A DNA stretch of 64,000 nucleotides from Streptomyces sp. TSRI0281 (GCF_001905125.1 NZ_LWLE01000001.1:1358112-1422111), one strand, 5' to 3'; numbered from the stretch's first letter, positions 52,100 through 61,041 are shown. The notes: generated from the sequence alone by a model not told the origin. Numbers and translations are program-made.

Positions 52100-52507
52100 A
52101 TGAGTATCGAGATCACGGACCCGGATGGGCGGGAAGCGCTCGTGGAGGTGACCCCCGGTGTGGCCGGCGGCCCGGCACGGGTCGGTGTCCGGGTCGCGTC
52201 CCCAGCAGGGGAGACCGGCTGGTCGTGCACCCCCGCGACCGCCAGGGCGCTGGCGGCCGCACTCGTCCGGGCCGCCGAGGAGACGGAGGACGCGCAGTCG
52301 GCGCGGCCCGTCACCGTCAAGGCGCACGAGCTGCTCCGGGGCGATGTGCGGGACACCGGGCGGGCCATGACCGTGGTGAGGGTCAAGGCGGACGGGAACA
52401 CCGTCCAGGTCACCTGGGCATCGGGCGCCGGACGCAGCTGGACCCAGGGCTACGCGCCGGACGCCGAGATCGCGCTGAGGCGTCGGCTGCGGCAGGAGGA
52501 GCGGTGA
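52100..52507 (+). CDS. hypothetical protein
   Basis: 135 residues, soluble, acidic at the start (MSIEITDPDGREALVEV) with alternating strand-like and Ala-rich helical stretches (CTPATARALAAALVRAAEE), ending in a basic helix ALRRRLRQEER. I do not recognise a family. GAGGAG lies 10 bases before the ATG. It stops just upstream of the double operator of the Old Yellow Enzyme gene. Confidence 0.65.
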   Translation: MSIEITDPDGREALVEVTPGVAGGPARVGVRVASPAGETGWSCTPATARALAAALVRAAEETEDAQSARPVTVKAHELLRGDVRDTGRAMTVVRVKADGNTVQVTWASGAGRSWTQGYAPDAEIALRRRLRQEER

Positions 52508-52509
52508 AG

Positions 52510-52525
52510 TACGAGGGTTGTCGTA
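52510..52525. promoter_or_regulatory. ArsR-type operator, distal copy
   Basis: TACGA, six bases, TCGTA: the same inverted repeat as at 52544-52559 and 56675-56690, centred 34 bp upstream of the proximal copy. It begins immediately after the preceding stop codon. Confidence 0.6.
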
Positions 52526-52540
52526 ATTCGATGGGTGTCG

Positions 52541-52562
52541 TAGTACGATCGCTCTCGTACTA
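52541..52562. promoter_or_regulatory. ArsR-type operator, proximal copy
   Basis: TAGTACGA, six bases, TCGTACTA: a perfect 8-bp inverted repeat 59 bases upstream of the flavin-oxidoreductase start, positioned over its likely promoter. The core TACGA-n6-TCGTA recurs before the ArsR gene at 56723. Confidence 0.75.
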
Positions 52563-52620
52563 GGCCCGGTCGTTCCGCCGTGCCGTCAGTCCAGTCGCAC
52601 CTGCTGAAACGGAGTCCGGC

Positions 52621-53727
52621 GTGAGCGCCCTTTTCGAGCCCTATGCCCTGCGGTCGCTGACCATTCCCAACCGCATCTGGATGGCCCCCATGTGCCAGTA
52701 CAGCGCGGAAGCGTCCGGACCCGACGTCGGCGTCGCGCACGACTGGCACTTCGCGCACTACGCCGCCCGTGCGGCGGGCGGCACCGGCCTGATCCTGGTG
52801 GAGGCCACCGCGGTCAGCCCCGAAGGCCGGATCAGTCCCGCGGACCTCGGTATCTGGAACGACCGGCAGGTGACCGCCCTGCGCCGCATCACCGACTTCC
52901 TCGCCGGGCAGGGGACCGTCGCGGGCATCCAGCTCGCCCACGCCGGGCGCAAGGGTTCGACCGACCGCCCCTGGCTCGGCGGCGGCCCGATCGAGGCGGA
53001 CACCCCGGGCGCCGGCGGCTGGCAGCCGCTGGGTCCGAGCCCGCTCGCGTTTGACGAGGGCCACCCGGTCCCGGCCGAGCTGACCACCGACCAGATACAG
53101 GCCGTCGTCGCCCAGTTCGCCGACGCCGCCCGCCGGGCCCTGGCCGCGGGCTTCCAGGTCGCGGAGATCCACGGTGCGCACGGCTATCTGATCGGTGAAT
53201 TCCTCTCCCCGCACAGCAACCACCGCACCGACGCCTACGGTGGCTCCTTCGAGAACCGCACGCGTTTCGCCCTGGAGGTCGTGGACGCGGTCCGTGCGGT
53301 GTGGCCCGAGGACCTTCCGCTGTTCTTCCGGATCTCCGCCACCGACTGGCTGACCGAGAACGAAGCCGACGAGCGCGACGGCTGGACCGCCGACGACACC
53401 GTCCGCTTCGCGCGGGAACTGCGGGCGCACGGCGTCGACCTGCTGGACGTCTCGACCGGCGGGCTCGCCCCCAGGGCGAAGATCCCGGCCGCCCCCGGCT
53501 TCCAGGTTCCGTTCGCCGAGCGGGTCCGCACTGAAGCGGGGCTGCCCGTCGCGGCGGTCGGGCTGATCACCGAACCGGCCCAGGCCGAGAAGATCCTCTC
53601 CGAGGACCGCGCGGACGCCGTACTCCTCGGGCGGGAGCTGCTCCGTAACCCCTACTTCGCCCGCAGCGCCGCACGCGAACTCGGCGGAGAGGTATCCGTA
53701 CCCCAGCAGTACGGCCGCGCGGCCTGA
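52621..53727 (+). CDS. NADH:flavin oxidoreductase, Old Yellow Enzyme (YqjM class)
   Basis: A 368-residue FMN TIM barrel that reduces activated C=C bonds with NAD(P)H. YqjM-class marks are the redox-tuning cysteine in APMCQYSA (Cys25), the HxxH pair in EIHGAHGYL, SPHSNHRTDAYGGSFENRTRF, the substrate/FMN strand FFRISATDWL, and the phosphate site AVGLITEP with DAVLLGRELLRNPY. It would detoxify electrophiles such as enones and nitro compounds. GTG start with CGGAG upstream. Two operators upstream match the one before the ArsR gene about 4 kb away. Confidence 0.95.
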   Translation: MSALFEPYALRSLTIPNRIWMAPMCQYSAEASGPDVGVAHDWHFAHYAARAAGGTGLILVEATAVSPEGRISPADLGIWNDRQVTALRRITDFLAGQGTVAGIQLAHAGRKGSTDRPWLGGGPIEADTPGAGGWQPLGPSPLAFDEGHPVPAELTTDQIQAVVAQFADAARRALAAGFQVAEIHGAHGYLIGEFLSPHSNHRTDAYGGSFENRTRFALEVVDAVRAVWPEDLPLFFRISATDWLTENEADERDGWTADDTVRFARELRAHGVDLLDVSTGGLAPRAKIPAAPGFQVPFAERVRTEAGLPVAAVGLITEPAQAEKILSEDRADAVLLGRELLRNPYFARSAARELGGEVSVPQQYGRAA

Positions 53728-53730
53728 CGC

Positions 53731-53847
53731 GACGTCCGTCCGGCGGTGACGTCCGTCCGGCGGTGACGTCCGCCCGGCTGTGACATCGGGCCCGGCTGTG
53801 ACATGGGCCCGTCCGTGACGTCCGCCTGTTCCGTGACGTTCGCACGG
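53731..53847. repeat. 17/18-bp degenerate tandem repeat array
   Basis: Seven consecutive units of 17-18 bases, each beginning GACGT or GACAT within GTGAC(G/A)T. The first two, at 53731 and 53748, are identical; the later ones are degenerate. The array lies in the 426-base gap 53728-54153 after the flavin enzyme and before the PHP protein. The gap has no gene otherwise. The even spacing of TGACGT cores looks like a multi-site binding region or decayed slippage. Confidence 0.6.
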
Positions 53848-54153
53848 ACGGGCGATCCTCCGGACGTGATGTCTCCGCGGGCCGCCCGCTTCCTGCGGGC
53901 GGCCCGCACGCCGTCATCTCCGAAGGCGAAGAACCGAAGGGCTCCGAGCCGGAGGACAGGGCGGCATCCGGCCGGTCATATGAGCATCGCCGTACCTTTG
54001 GGCCTGGTTCACCTGCGGTTTTCCATGGCGGGACACTCTGCGGTGAAGGGCCGACGGTCGCCCTCCGAGGCGGCCCGTCATGGATGCGTACGCAAACGGA
54101 TGCGACGATCCTGCCGTGTCGGTGCCCTTCCGTACAGAGGAGAACACGCCGTC

Positions 54154-55836
54154 ATGCGCCAGCCCCTGCCCGAATGGGCCGACCCGCAGGTCCCGGCAGC
54201 ATCGCTCGACGCCCAGGGGCTCAGCCGCCGGGGGGTGATGCGCCGCGCGGGTCTCTTCGGCGCCGCGTTCGCCGCCGCGTCACTGGCATCGCCCGCGCAG
54301 GCGTTCGGCGGGGGCGGCGGGCACGGGAACGGTCATGGCCACGGCGGCAGCGACCCCGAGCTCGCCTACCTCGTCGGCGACCACCACAACCACTCCGTCT
54401 ACAGCCACGACGCCAAGTACACCTTCTCCCAGCTGGCCACCGCCGGGCGGAAGTTCGGCCTGGACTGGATGGTCTTCACCGAACACAGCAACATCGGCCA
54501 CGCCGAGTTCGGCGCGCACCAGGAGCACCGCGAAATCCTGAAGGCCCGCGCGCAGAACAAGCGCATGCTGATCTTCCAGGGCCTGGAGTGGTACATCCCC
54601 GGCGCCGAACACTGCACCGTCTTCTCCCCGCCCGGACGGCACGAGGTCGATCTGCTCACCCGCTTCGAGTCGGCGTACGACGGGAAGCTGCTCGGCTACA
54701 CCGCCGGCGCCCCCACCCACCCCGACACGCCCCGCAACGAGGCGCACGCGGTCAAGGCCCTCAAGTGGCTCGCCGAGCAGCGCCGCACCGGATACGTCGA
54801 CGACGTCCTCGTCCTCGCCAACCACCCCATGCGGCTCGGCATCGACTCCCCGCACGAGCTGCGCGGCTGGCGCGACGCGGCGCCCGGCATCATGATCGGG
54901 ATGGAAGGCGCGCCCGGCGCGCAGGCCGGAGCGATCCCCGGCTGGCACCCGCCGACCAACGTCCGCGGTGAGTACAGCAATCAGCCGTCCGCCGACTCCT
55001 GGCCGGGCTACCCGCGCGAGGCGTACGTCACCCACGGCGGCTTCGACTGGGCGACGGCCACCGTGGGCGGACTCTGGGACGCGATGCTGGCCGAGGGCAA
55101 GCTCTTCACGATCACGTCCAACTCCGACGTCCACCGTGTCGCCCAGGACACCTGGGTCAACGGCGCCTGGCCGCCCGGCGCGACGTTCGACAACACCGGC
55201 CACCTCCCCGACCCGTACAACACCACCGAGCCGCAGCCGGGCGGCGACTTCTGGCCCGGCCAGTTCAGCCGTACGCATGTGGGCGTCACCCGGTACGGCT
55301 ACCGCGACGTGATGGCGGGGCTGCGGGCGGGCCGGGTCTGGGTCGACCACGGCCACCTGCTGGACGCCGTCGACGTCCGGCTGCGTGGCGAACGGGGTCG
55401 CGGCGTCACCCTCGGCGGCAGGCTGCGCGCCCGGCGCGGCGAGAAGCTGACCCTGGACGTCACCGTGACCACGGCCTCCCGTCGCAATCCGCACGGCCTG
55501 CTCCCCAAGCTGGCCCACGTCGACGTCATCCGCGGCGCCGTCAACGGTCCGGCCGCCGACCGCGACGAGTGGCGGGCACCGGACACCCGTGTCGCGCACA
55601 CCACGGACGTATCCGGACGCCGGGGTACGTACACGCTGCGCATCCCCGTCGGACGCGCGGACGAGCCCTTCTACCTGCGGCTGCGTGGCAGCGACGGCAA
55701 GCGCCACGGAACCGGACCGCTCGGCAGGTCCATCGACCCGCACGGCCCGCTCCCGCACGAGCCGGGGCAGGGCAATCCGTGGCTGGACACCTGGTTCTAC
55801 ACGAACCCGGTCTTCGTGGACGTGACCGGTCGATGA
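54154..55836 (+). CDS. Tat-exported PHP-domain phosphoesterase
   Basis: 560 residues. A twin-arginine signal (RRGVMRRAGLFGAAFAAASLASPAQA, about 26-51) is followed by a Gly/His linker and a PHP metallo-phosphoesterase domain. It opens GDHHNHSVYSHDAKYTF (metal His pairs), then MVFTEHSNIGHAEF, the LVLANHPMRLG site and NSDVHR late in the domain. A beta-sandwich-like C-terminal part follows (LRARRGEKLTLDVTVTT). Folded export with bound metal fits the Tat route. PHP enzymes hydrolyse phosphate esters; the extracellular substrate is unknown. ATG 54154 has AGAGGAG upstream. Confidence 0.9.
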   Translation: MRQPLPEWADPQVPAASLDAQGLSRRGVMRRAGLFGAAFAAASLASPAQAFGGGGGHGNGHGHGGSDPELAYLVGDHHNHSVYSHDAKYTFSQLATAGRKFGLDWMVFTEHSNIGHAEFGAHQEHREILKARAQNKRMLIFQGLEWYIPGAEHCTVFSPPGRHEVDLLTRFESAYDGKLLGYTAGAPTHPDTPRNEAHAVKALKWLAEQRRTGYVDDVLVLANHPMRLGIDSPHELRGWRDAAPGIMIGMEGAPGAQAGAIPGWHPPTNVRGEYSNQPSADSWPGYPREAYVTHGGFDWATATVGGLWDAMLAEGKLFTITSNSDVHRVAQDTWVNGAWPPGATFDNTGHLPDPYNTTEPQPGGDFWPGQFSRTHVGVTRYGYRDVMAGLRAGRVWVDHGHLLDAVDVRLRGERGRGVTLGGRLRARRGEKLTLDVTVTTASRRNPHGLLPKLAHVDVIRGAVNGPAADRDEWRAPDTRVAHTTDVSGRRGTYTLRIPVGRADEPFYLRLRGSDGKRHGTGPLGRSIDPHGPLPHEPGQGNPWLDTWFYTNPVFVDVTGR

Positions 55837-55889
55837 GCCCGCGCAGGGGCCCTCGGGACCGGTCGATGAGCCCGGACAGGGGCCCTCGG
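55824..55889. repeat. 33-bp tandem duplication spanning a stop codon
   Basis: Two adjacent 33-base copies beginning GACCGGTCGATGAGC (55824-55856 and 55857-55889), differing at two bases. The first holds the PHP-gene stop; the second repeats the same end sequence out of use. Recent duplication is likely. Confidence 0.75.
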
Positions 55890-55907
55890 TCGGTACGCTG
55901 ACCGGCA

Positions 55908-56636
55908 ATGTTCACACAAACGGGCCCCACCTTCCGCGAGCTGGCCGTCCAGGCGCTCTCCTCCACCGAGCGCGGATACGACCTGCTCGCCCCGAAGTTC
56001 GACCACACGCCGTACCGCACGCCCGACCGCGTGCTCGACGCCGTCACCAGCGCCCTCCGGCCGTTGGGGCCGTTCGACGCCGGGCTGGACGTCTGCTGCG
56101 GCACCGGCGCGGGCGTGGGGGTGCTGCGCCGGCTGTGCCGGGAGCGGGTCACCGGCGTCGACTTCAGTGCGGGAATGCTCGCCGAGGGCCGGTCCTCGCT
56201 GCCGGAGCGCACCGGGGGACCGGCGGTGGACTGGGTACGGGCCGACGCGCGGGCGCTGCCCTTCACGGCATCCTTCGATCTGGCGCTGAGCCTCGGCGCG
56301 TTCGGCCACTTCCTGCCGAAGGAGCGCCCCGGTCTCTTCGCCCAGGTGCACGGGGCGCTGCGACCGGGCGGCCGGTTCGTCTTCCCGTTGGGCGCACCGC
56401 CCGCCGTGGGCTCCCGGACCTACTGGACACTGCTGGGATTCGACGCGGCGATGCGGGTGCGCAACGCACTGTGGCGCCCGCGATTCATCATGTACTACCG
56501 CACCTTCCGGCTCCCCGACGTCCTGGCCGACCTGACCCGCACCGGGTTCACCATGCGGCTCCTGCCCCTGACGGAACTGGGGCTGCGGGACGACGGGAGC
56601 CCGCGCGGCCGACTGGTGGTGGCGACCCGGGAATGA
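55908..56636 (+). CDS. class I SAM-dependent methyltransferase
   Basis: 242 residues with a Rossmann methyltransferase core. Motif I is LDVCCGTGAG, motif II region GVDFSAGMLAEG, DWVRADARALPF carries the acidic loop, and DLALSLGAFGHF is motif IV. The N-terminus starts FTQTGPTFRELAVQALSSTERGYDLLAPKFDHTPYRTP. The C-terminal half has a basic substrate region (AMRVRNALWRPRFIMYYRTF). Small-molecule acceptor unknown. It stands just upstream of the ArsR gene. Confidence 0.88.
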   Translation: MFTQTGPTFRELAVQALSSTERGYDLLAPKFDHTPYRTPDRVLDAVTSALRPLGPFDAGLDVCCGTGAGVGVLRRLCRERVTGVDFSAGMLAEGRSSLPERTGGPAVDWVRADARALPFTASFDLALSLGAFGHFLPKERPGLFAQVHGALRPGGRFVFPLGAPPAVGSRTYWTLLGFDAAMRVRNALWRPRFIMYYRTFRLPDVLADLTRTGFTMRLLPLTELGLRDDGSPRGRLVVATRE

Positions 56637-56674
56637 GCCGGCCGCAAACTCCGGCCGACGCCCCGGACGGGAAT

Positions 56675-56690
56675 TACGACGGCTCTCGTA
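56675..56690. promoter_or_regulatory. ArsR-type operator before the ArsR gene
   Basis: TACGA, six bases (ending GCTC), TCGTA: same arms and spacer as the sites at 52510 and 52544. It lies 32 bases before the GTG start, overlapping the probable promoter, which suggests autoregulation. Confidence 0.65.
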
Positions 56691-56722
56691 CAATGGAGTC
56701 CTCAGGACGAAGTGGAGCCACC

Positions 56723-57130
56723 GTGACCCCCGCAAGCGCCACCACCGCAGTCCCGGCCGTCGTGGCGGGGGCCCGCGCGCTGGCCCATCCCGCGCGCGAG
56801 GAGATCCGGATCGAGAGCGTCCTCCACGCGTTGGCCGACCCGATGCGGCTGCGCATCGTCCGCCAGTTGTCGGGTGCGGCCGAGGAACTGGCCTGCTCGC
56901 GGTTCGACCTACCGGTGTCCAAGTCCACTTCCACGCACCACTTCCGGGTGCTGCGCGAGAGCGGGGTCATCCACCAGATCTACCGGGGCACCGCCAAGGT
57001 GAGCGGTCTGCGGCAGGACGATCTGGACGCGCTCTTCCCCGGCCTGCTCGACAGCGTTCTCCAGGCCGTGGACCGACAGGCGCAACGCCTGGGCGAGGAC
57101 GGACCGGCCCAACGCCTCCTGGAAGGCTGA
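56723..57130 (+). CDS. ArsR family winged-helix regulator
   Basis: 135 residues. The winged helix reads RIESVLHALADPMRLRIVRQL, then CSRFDLPVSKSTSTHHFRVLRESGVIHQIYRGT. A helical tail follows that dimerises the protein. One cysteine (LACS) lies before the recognition helix; no CxC arsenic site is present, so the inducer is more likely an electrophile or oxidant. I start it at GTG 56723 with GTGGAG 6 bases upstream; ATG 56693 would overlap the operator. Shared operators tie it to the YqjM-class enzyme at 52621. Confidence 0.9.
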   Translation: MTPASATTAVPAVVAGARALAHPAREEIRIESVLHALADPMRLRIVRQLSGAAEELACSRFDLPVSKSTSTHHFRVLRESGVIHQIYRGTAKVSGLRQDDLDALFPGLLDSVLQAVDRQAQRLGEDGPAQRLLEG

Positions 57131-57176
57131 CGCGTCCCACCGGCCCCGACCCGTCGCACGCACCCCCGGCCGCCAC

Positions 57177-58556
57177 TCAGCCGCCGTCGCCCCGTGCCGC
57201 GTCGAGCAGCCCCGCCCAGTCCGGGATCTTCACCGGGCCGCGCCCCAGCGACCGCCCCAGTGCGGCCTCCGCGCGCTCGATCGACAGCCAGCCGTCCCAC
57301 TCCACCGGTCGCAGCCCCCACTCCCGCAACGCCGACAGCGGATCGGCCGCCACCGGCCGCCGCGCCAGCAGCGGAGCGTCCTCGATCAGCGAGGCGACGG
57401 TCTCCTTGGCGCACGAGCGGTTCGAACCGATCACCCCGGTCGGCCCGCGCTTGATCCATCCCGCCACATACTCACCGGGCGAGGGCACCCCGCCCCGCAG
57501 CACCCGCCCCGCCAGGTGCGGCACGGTGCCGTGAGCGGCGTCGAACGGCAGGCCGGGCAGTGGCATCCCCCGGTAGCCGACCGCCCGCAGCACGAGCTGT
57601 GCCTCGATGTCCTCGTACGAACCGGTGTCCCGTACGCCCCCGGAACCGTCCGGCGCCGTACGGGCGAACCGCACCCCGGCGACCCGGCCGCCCCGCTCCA
57701 GCAGCTCGGCCGGGCGCAGGAAGAACCGCAGACGGATACGGCGCTCCCGGTCCGCGGCGGTGGGCGGCGGGCCCGCCGCCCACCCGCGCAGCACCTCCAG
57801 ATTGCGCCGCACCACCGCGGGCGGCGGCGGCGTGCCGGGTCCGCCGGCCGGGGCCGCGTACGCCGGGTCGAGCGCGAGCTCCGCAGGGTCGACGACCAGG
57901 TGCGCCTGCGGCAGGGCGCCCAGCTCCCGCAGCTCCTTCGTGGTGAATCTGGCCTGTGAGGGGCCACGTCTGCCCACGATGTGCACGTCGCGCACCCGGC
58001 TCCCGGAGAGCGCGTGCAGCGCGGCCCGGGGAACATCGGTGGAGCGCAGCTCGTCCGCGCCGCGCGCCAGGATCCGGGCCACGTCCACCGCGACGTTGCC
58101 GACCCCGATCACCACCGCCGAGCGGGCGTGCAGCGCGAATCCGTCGGCGGCCGTGTCCGGGTGCGCGCTGTACCAGGAGACGAACTCCGTGGCGGAGAAG
58201 CTGCCCGGCAGATCCTCGCCCGGTACGCCGAGCGGGCGGTCGGTGGCCGCGCCGACGCAGTAGACGACCGCGTGATAGAGCTCCTTGAGCCGTGCGGGTG
58301 AAAGCCCCTGGGCGCCGCCCACCTCGACATGGCCGACAAAGGTGATCCGCTCGTCCTCCAGGACGGCCCGCAGACTGTTCTGAAGCGACTTGATCTTTTC
58401 GTGGTCGGGGGCCACCCCGTAGCGCACCAGACCGTACGGGGTGGGCAGCCGGTCCAGTACGTGGACCCGCACATCGGGCACCAGCGACTGCTGCAACAGG
58501 GACTGGGCGGTGTAGACCCCGCTGGGGCCCGAACCGACCACGGCGACACGGAGCAC
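57177..58556 (-). CDS. FprA-type ferredoxin/flavodoxin-NADP reductase
   Basis: A 459-residue adrenodoxin-reductase-like flavoenzyme moving electrons between NADPH and ferredoxin. The FAD motif is VAVVGSGPSGVYTAQSLL (8-13 GSGPSG), and RLPTPYGLVRYGVAPDHEKIKSL is a family hallmark. The NADP site is VIGVGNVAVDVARIL, followed by HIVGRRGPSQARFTTKELREL. The C-terminal FAD tail has GEYVAGWIKRGPTGVIGSNRSCAKET. GTG 58556 follows GGGAAGAGG. It may feed P450s or nitrite/sulfite reductases; no such partner lies next to it. Confidence 0.94.
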   Translation of the reverse strand: MLRVAVVGSGPSGVYTAQSLLQQSLVPDVRVHVLDRLPTPYGLVRYGVAPDHEKIKSLQNSLRAVLEDERITFVGHVEVGGAQGLSPARLKELYHAVVYCVGAATDRPLGVPGEDLPGSFSATEFVSWYSAHPDTAADGFALHARSAVVIGVGNVAVDVARILARGADELRSTDVPRAALHALSGSRVRDVHIVGRRGPSQARFTTKELRELGALPQAHLVVDPAELALDPAYAAPAGGPGTPPPPAVVRRNLEVLRGWAAGPPPTAADRERRIRLRFFLRPAELLERGGRVAGVRFARTAPDGSGGVRDTGSYEDIEAQLVLRAVGYRGMPLPGLPFDAAHGTVPHLAGRVLRGGVPSPGEYVAGWIKRGPTGVIGSNRSCAKETVASLIEDAPLLARRPVAADPLSALREWGLRPVEWDGWLSIERAEAALGRSLGRGPVKIPDWAGLLDAARGDGG

Positions 58557-58626
58557 GGCGCACCTCTTCCCGAAGTGTCCCTCCAGCATCGCACCGCCAG
58601 GCGGAACGGGGGAGAGGCGCGCACCG

Positions 58627-59295
58627 TCAGCCCATCAGCTTGCGCATCCGGTCGGTCTCCACCGTCTGCTGCGCGACGACATCGCCCGCCATCTCCTCGA
58701 CCAGCACGTTGTTGCCCTCCGAGAGCGCCTCGGTGGCCATGGTGATCGCTCCCTGATGGTGGGTGATCATCAGCTTCAGGAACAGGGTGTCGAATGCCTT
58801 GCCCCGCGCGGCGCGCAACTGCTTCAGCTGCGCCTCGGTCGCCATGCCGGGCATCGTGGAGTGGTCGTGCGTCTCCTCGCGCTTGTCCCCGCCATTGCTT
58901 TTCAGCCACCCCTCCATCGTGCCGATCTCCGGCTTCTGGCCTGCGGAGATGCGCTCCGCGAGCCGTTTGACAGATGCCGAGGAAGCGCGGTCCGGGACGA
59001 GTTGGGTCATGACGAGGGCCTGACCGTGATGCTGGATCATCATCTGCGCGTAGCGGAAGTCGGCGGAGTTCGCGGGGTCCTGACCGGCCTCCCGCACCGC
59101 CTCTTCGGCGGAGAGCGTCCGGGCCGGCTCGCCCGGCTTGCCTGGTGCCACCACCGCCGGACCTGCGTCCGACCCGGCCTTCGGGCTTCCGTCACCCCCG
59201 GCCGCATCACAGGCTCCCAGAGTCAGGGCCAGAGCAACGGCCGCTGCCGCGAGAACGGTTGCGCGCACGCGCGTGGACTGACGGCGGATCGACAC
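58627..59295 (-). CDS. DUF305 family lipoprotein
   Basis: 222 residues. Lipobox LGAC gives lipid Cys29, placing it outside the membrane. The DUF305 ferritin-like helical core carries paired histidines: FRYAQMMIQHHGQALVMTQL and KLMITHHQGAITMA, plus DHSTMPGM with Met/His, a possible copper or metal site. I start it at GTG 59295 because AGGAGG lies 5 bases upstream; ATG 59313 is the alternative. It is divergent from the LVIVD gene across an AT-rich spacer (59314-59471) that should hold both promoters. Confidence 0.9.
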   Translation of the reverse strand: MSIRRQSTRVRATVLAAAAVALALTLGACDAAGGDGSPKAGSDAGPAVVAPGKPGEPARTLSAEEAVREAGQDPANSADFRYAQMMIQHHGQALVMTQLVPDRASSASVKRLAERISAGQKPEIGTMEGWLKSNGGDKREETHDHSTMPGMATEAQLKQLRAARGKAFDTLFLKLMITHHQGAITMATEALSEGNNVLVEEMAGDVVAQQTVETDRMRKLMG

Positions 59296-59471
59296 GGCGA
59301 CCTCCTGTGCCATGAAAGTTTGTTGCGGACCGTCCTAGCACGCTTCCGCACAGCAATGATCAAAAACTTTTATTACGTCTCTGTTGCCATCTGTTGGTGT
59401 GTACATGGAAGGGACGATACTGCCGGAGTCCGTAAACCGTTCAACTACGAACGGATACAAGGGAGGACGCA

Positions 59472-60962
59472 GTGACCTCGTTGCCCACCACCCGCGTGCG
59501 GCGCAGACGTCTGGGCGTGGCAGCAGCCGCGGCCGGGCTCTTCGCCACTCTGCTGACGGCCACCACCGCGGCCGCGACACCCGACCCGGGTGACGCCCCG
59601 GCCAAGCGCGGCGGCATCTCCGCGAGCCAGGAGGCCGAAGCCGCGGCAGCCATCAAGAGCGGTGAGATACCCGGCGTGGACGAGATCGTCCACAGCGACA
59701 ACATCGAGCACCTCACCAACATCCCGAAGGACGCCCTCCAGGGCACCAACACGGATCTGGCCTTCCAGGGCAAGTACGCCTTCGCCGGCAACTACGACGG
59801 CTTCCGCATCTTCGACATCAGCAACCCGAAGAGGCCGAGGACGGTCGCGCAGGTCCTCTGCCCCGGCTCGCAGAACGACATCTCGGTCTCCGGGAACCTG
59901 CTGTTCCTCTCCACCGACTCCTCGCGCAGCGACAACTCCTGTGCCAGCGCCACCCAGCCCGCCACGGAGAAGTCCTCCTGGGAGGGCATGAAGGTCTTCG
60001 ACATCAGCGACAAGCGCAACCCGAAGTACGTCGCCGCCGTCGAGACCGCCTGCGGTTCGCACACCCACACGCTGGTGCCCGAGCGCAGGAACGTCTACGT
60101 GTACGTCTCCTCGTACTCCCCGAGCGCGGCGTTCCCCGACTGCCAGCCGCCGCACGACGGGATCTCCGTCATCAAGGTGCCGCGCAACGCGCCCGAGAAG
60201 GCCGCGATCGTGAACTTCCCGGTCCTCTTCCCGGACGGCGGGAACCCGGGTGCCCCGGACAACCCGGGCGTCTCCAAGACGACGGGCTGCCACGACATCA
60301 CGGTGCTGCCGTCGAAGGACCTGGCCGCCGGTGCCTGCATGGGTGACGGCCTGCTGTTCTCCATCAAGGACCCGGAGAACCCGAAGATCATCGACCGGGT
60401 CCAGGACAACGTGAACTTCGCGTTCTGGCACTCCGCCACGTTCAACCAGGGTGCCGACAAGGTCGTCTTCACCGACGAGCTCGGCGGCGGAGGCGCGGCC
60501 ACCTGCAACGAGGAGATCGGCCCGAACCGGGGCGCCGACGGCATCTACGACATCGTGGGACGCGGCGACCACCGCAAACTCGTCTTCCGCAGCTACTTCA
60601 AGATCGACCGCCACCAGGCCGACGTCGAGGTCTGCGTCGCCCACAACGGCTCGATCATCCCGGTGAAGGGCCGCGACCTCATGGTCCAGGCGTGGTACCA
60701 GGGCGGCATCTCCGTATGGGACTTCACCAACTCCTCGAAGCCCAAGGAGATCGCCTACTTCGAGCGGGGTCCCATCACGCTCGACGGTGTCACCACGGCG
60801 GGCTCCTGGTCGGCGTACTACTACAACGGCTACATCTACTCCAACGACATCGCCAAGGGCTTCGACGTGCTGAAGCTCGATGACCGGCGTACCGACCCGG
60901 CGAAGAGGGTACGGCTGAAGGAACTCAACGTGCAGACGCAGCCGGACTACTTCGACCGCTGA
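59472..60962 (+). CDS. secreted LVIVD-repeat beta-propeller protein
   Basis: 496 residues with a Sec signal peptide (RVRRRRLGVAAAAAGLFATLL, cleavage near AAA at 33-35). LVIVD-like propeller blades recur: FAGNYDGFRIFDISNPKRP, GMKVFDISDKRNPKYVA, DGLLFSIKDPENPKII and GGISVWDFTNSSKPKEIA. Six cysteines are present, consistent with disulfides outside the cell. GGGAGG lies 5 bases before GTG 59472. Divergent from the metal-ligand-rich DUF305 lipoprotein; the two may share an envelope role, which is only positional inference. Confidence 0.9.
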   Translation: MTSLPTTRVRRRRLGVAAAAAGLFATLLTATTAAATPDPGDAPAKRGGISASQEAEAAAAIKSGEIPGVDEIVHSDNIEHLTNIPKDALQGTNTDLAFQGKYAFAGNYDGFRIFDISNPKRPRTVAQVLCPGSQNDISVSGNLLFLSTDSSRSDNSCASATQPATEKSSWEGMKVFDISDKRNPKYVAAVETACGSHTHTLVPERRNVYVYVSSYSPSAAFPDCQPPHDGISVIKVPRNAPEKAAIVNFPVLFPDGGNPGAPDNPGVSKTTGCHDITVLPSKDLAAGACMGDGLLFSIKDPENPKIIDRVQDNVNFAFWHSATFNQGADKVVFTDELGGGGAATCNEEIGPNRGADGIYDIVGRGDHRKLVFRSYFKIDRHQADVEVCVAHNGSIIPVKGRDLMVQAWYQGGISVWDFTNSSKPKEIAYFERGPITLDGVTTAGSWSAYYYNGYIYSNDIAKGFDVLKLDDRRTDPAKRVRLKELNVQTQPDYFDR

Positions 60963-61001
60963 CCGATCCGCTCCCAGGCATCCGAAAGCACGGGACGCCC
61001 G

Positions 61002-61041
61002 TGTGGCCCGCCGGGCGGTTCCCCGCCCGGCGGGCCACACC
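61002..61041 (+). terminator. perfect hairpin terminator
   Basis: 18-bp perfect stem (GTGTGGCCCGCCGGGCGG) with a TTCC loop, 40 bases after the LVIVD stop. One of the strongest hairpins in the window. Confidence 0.85.
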
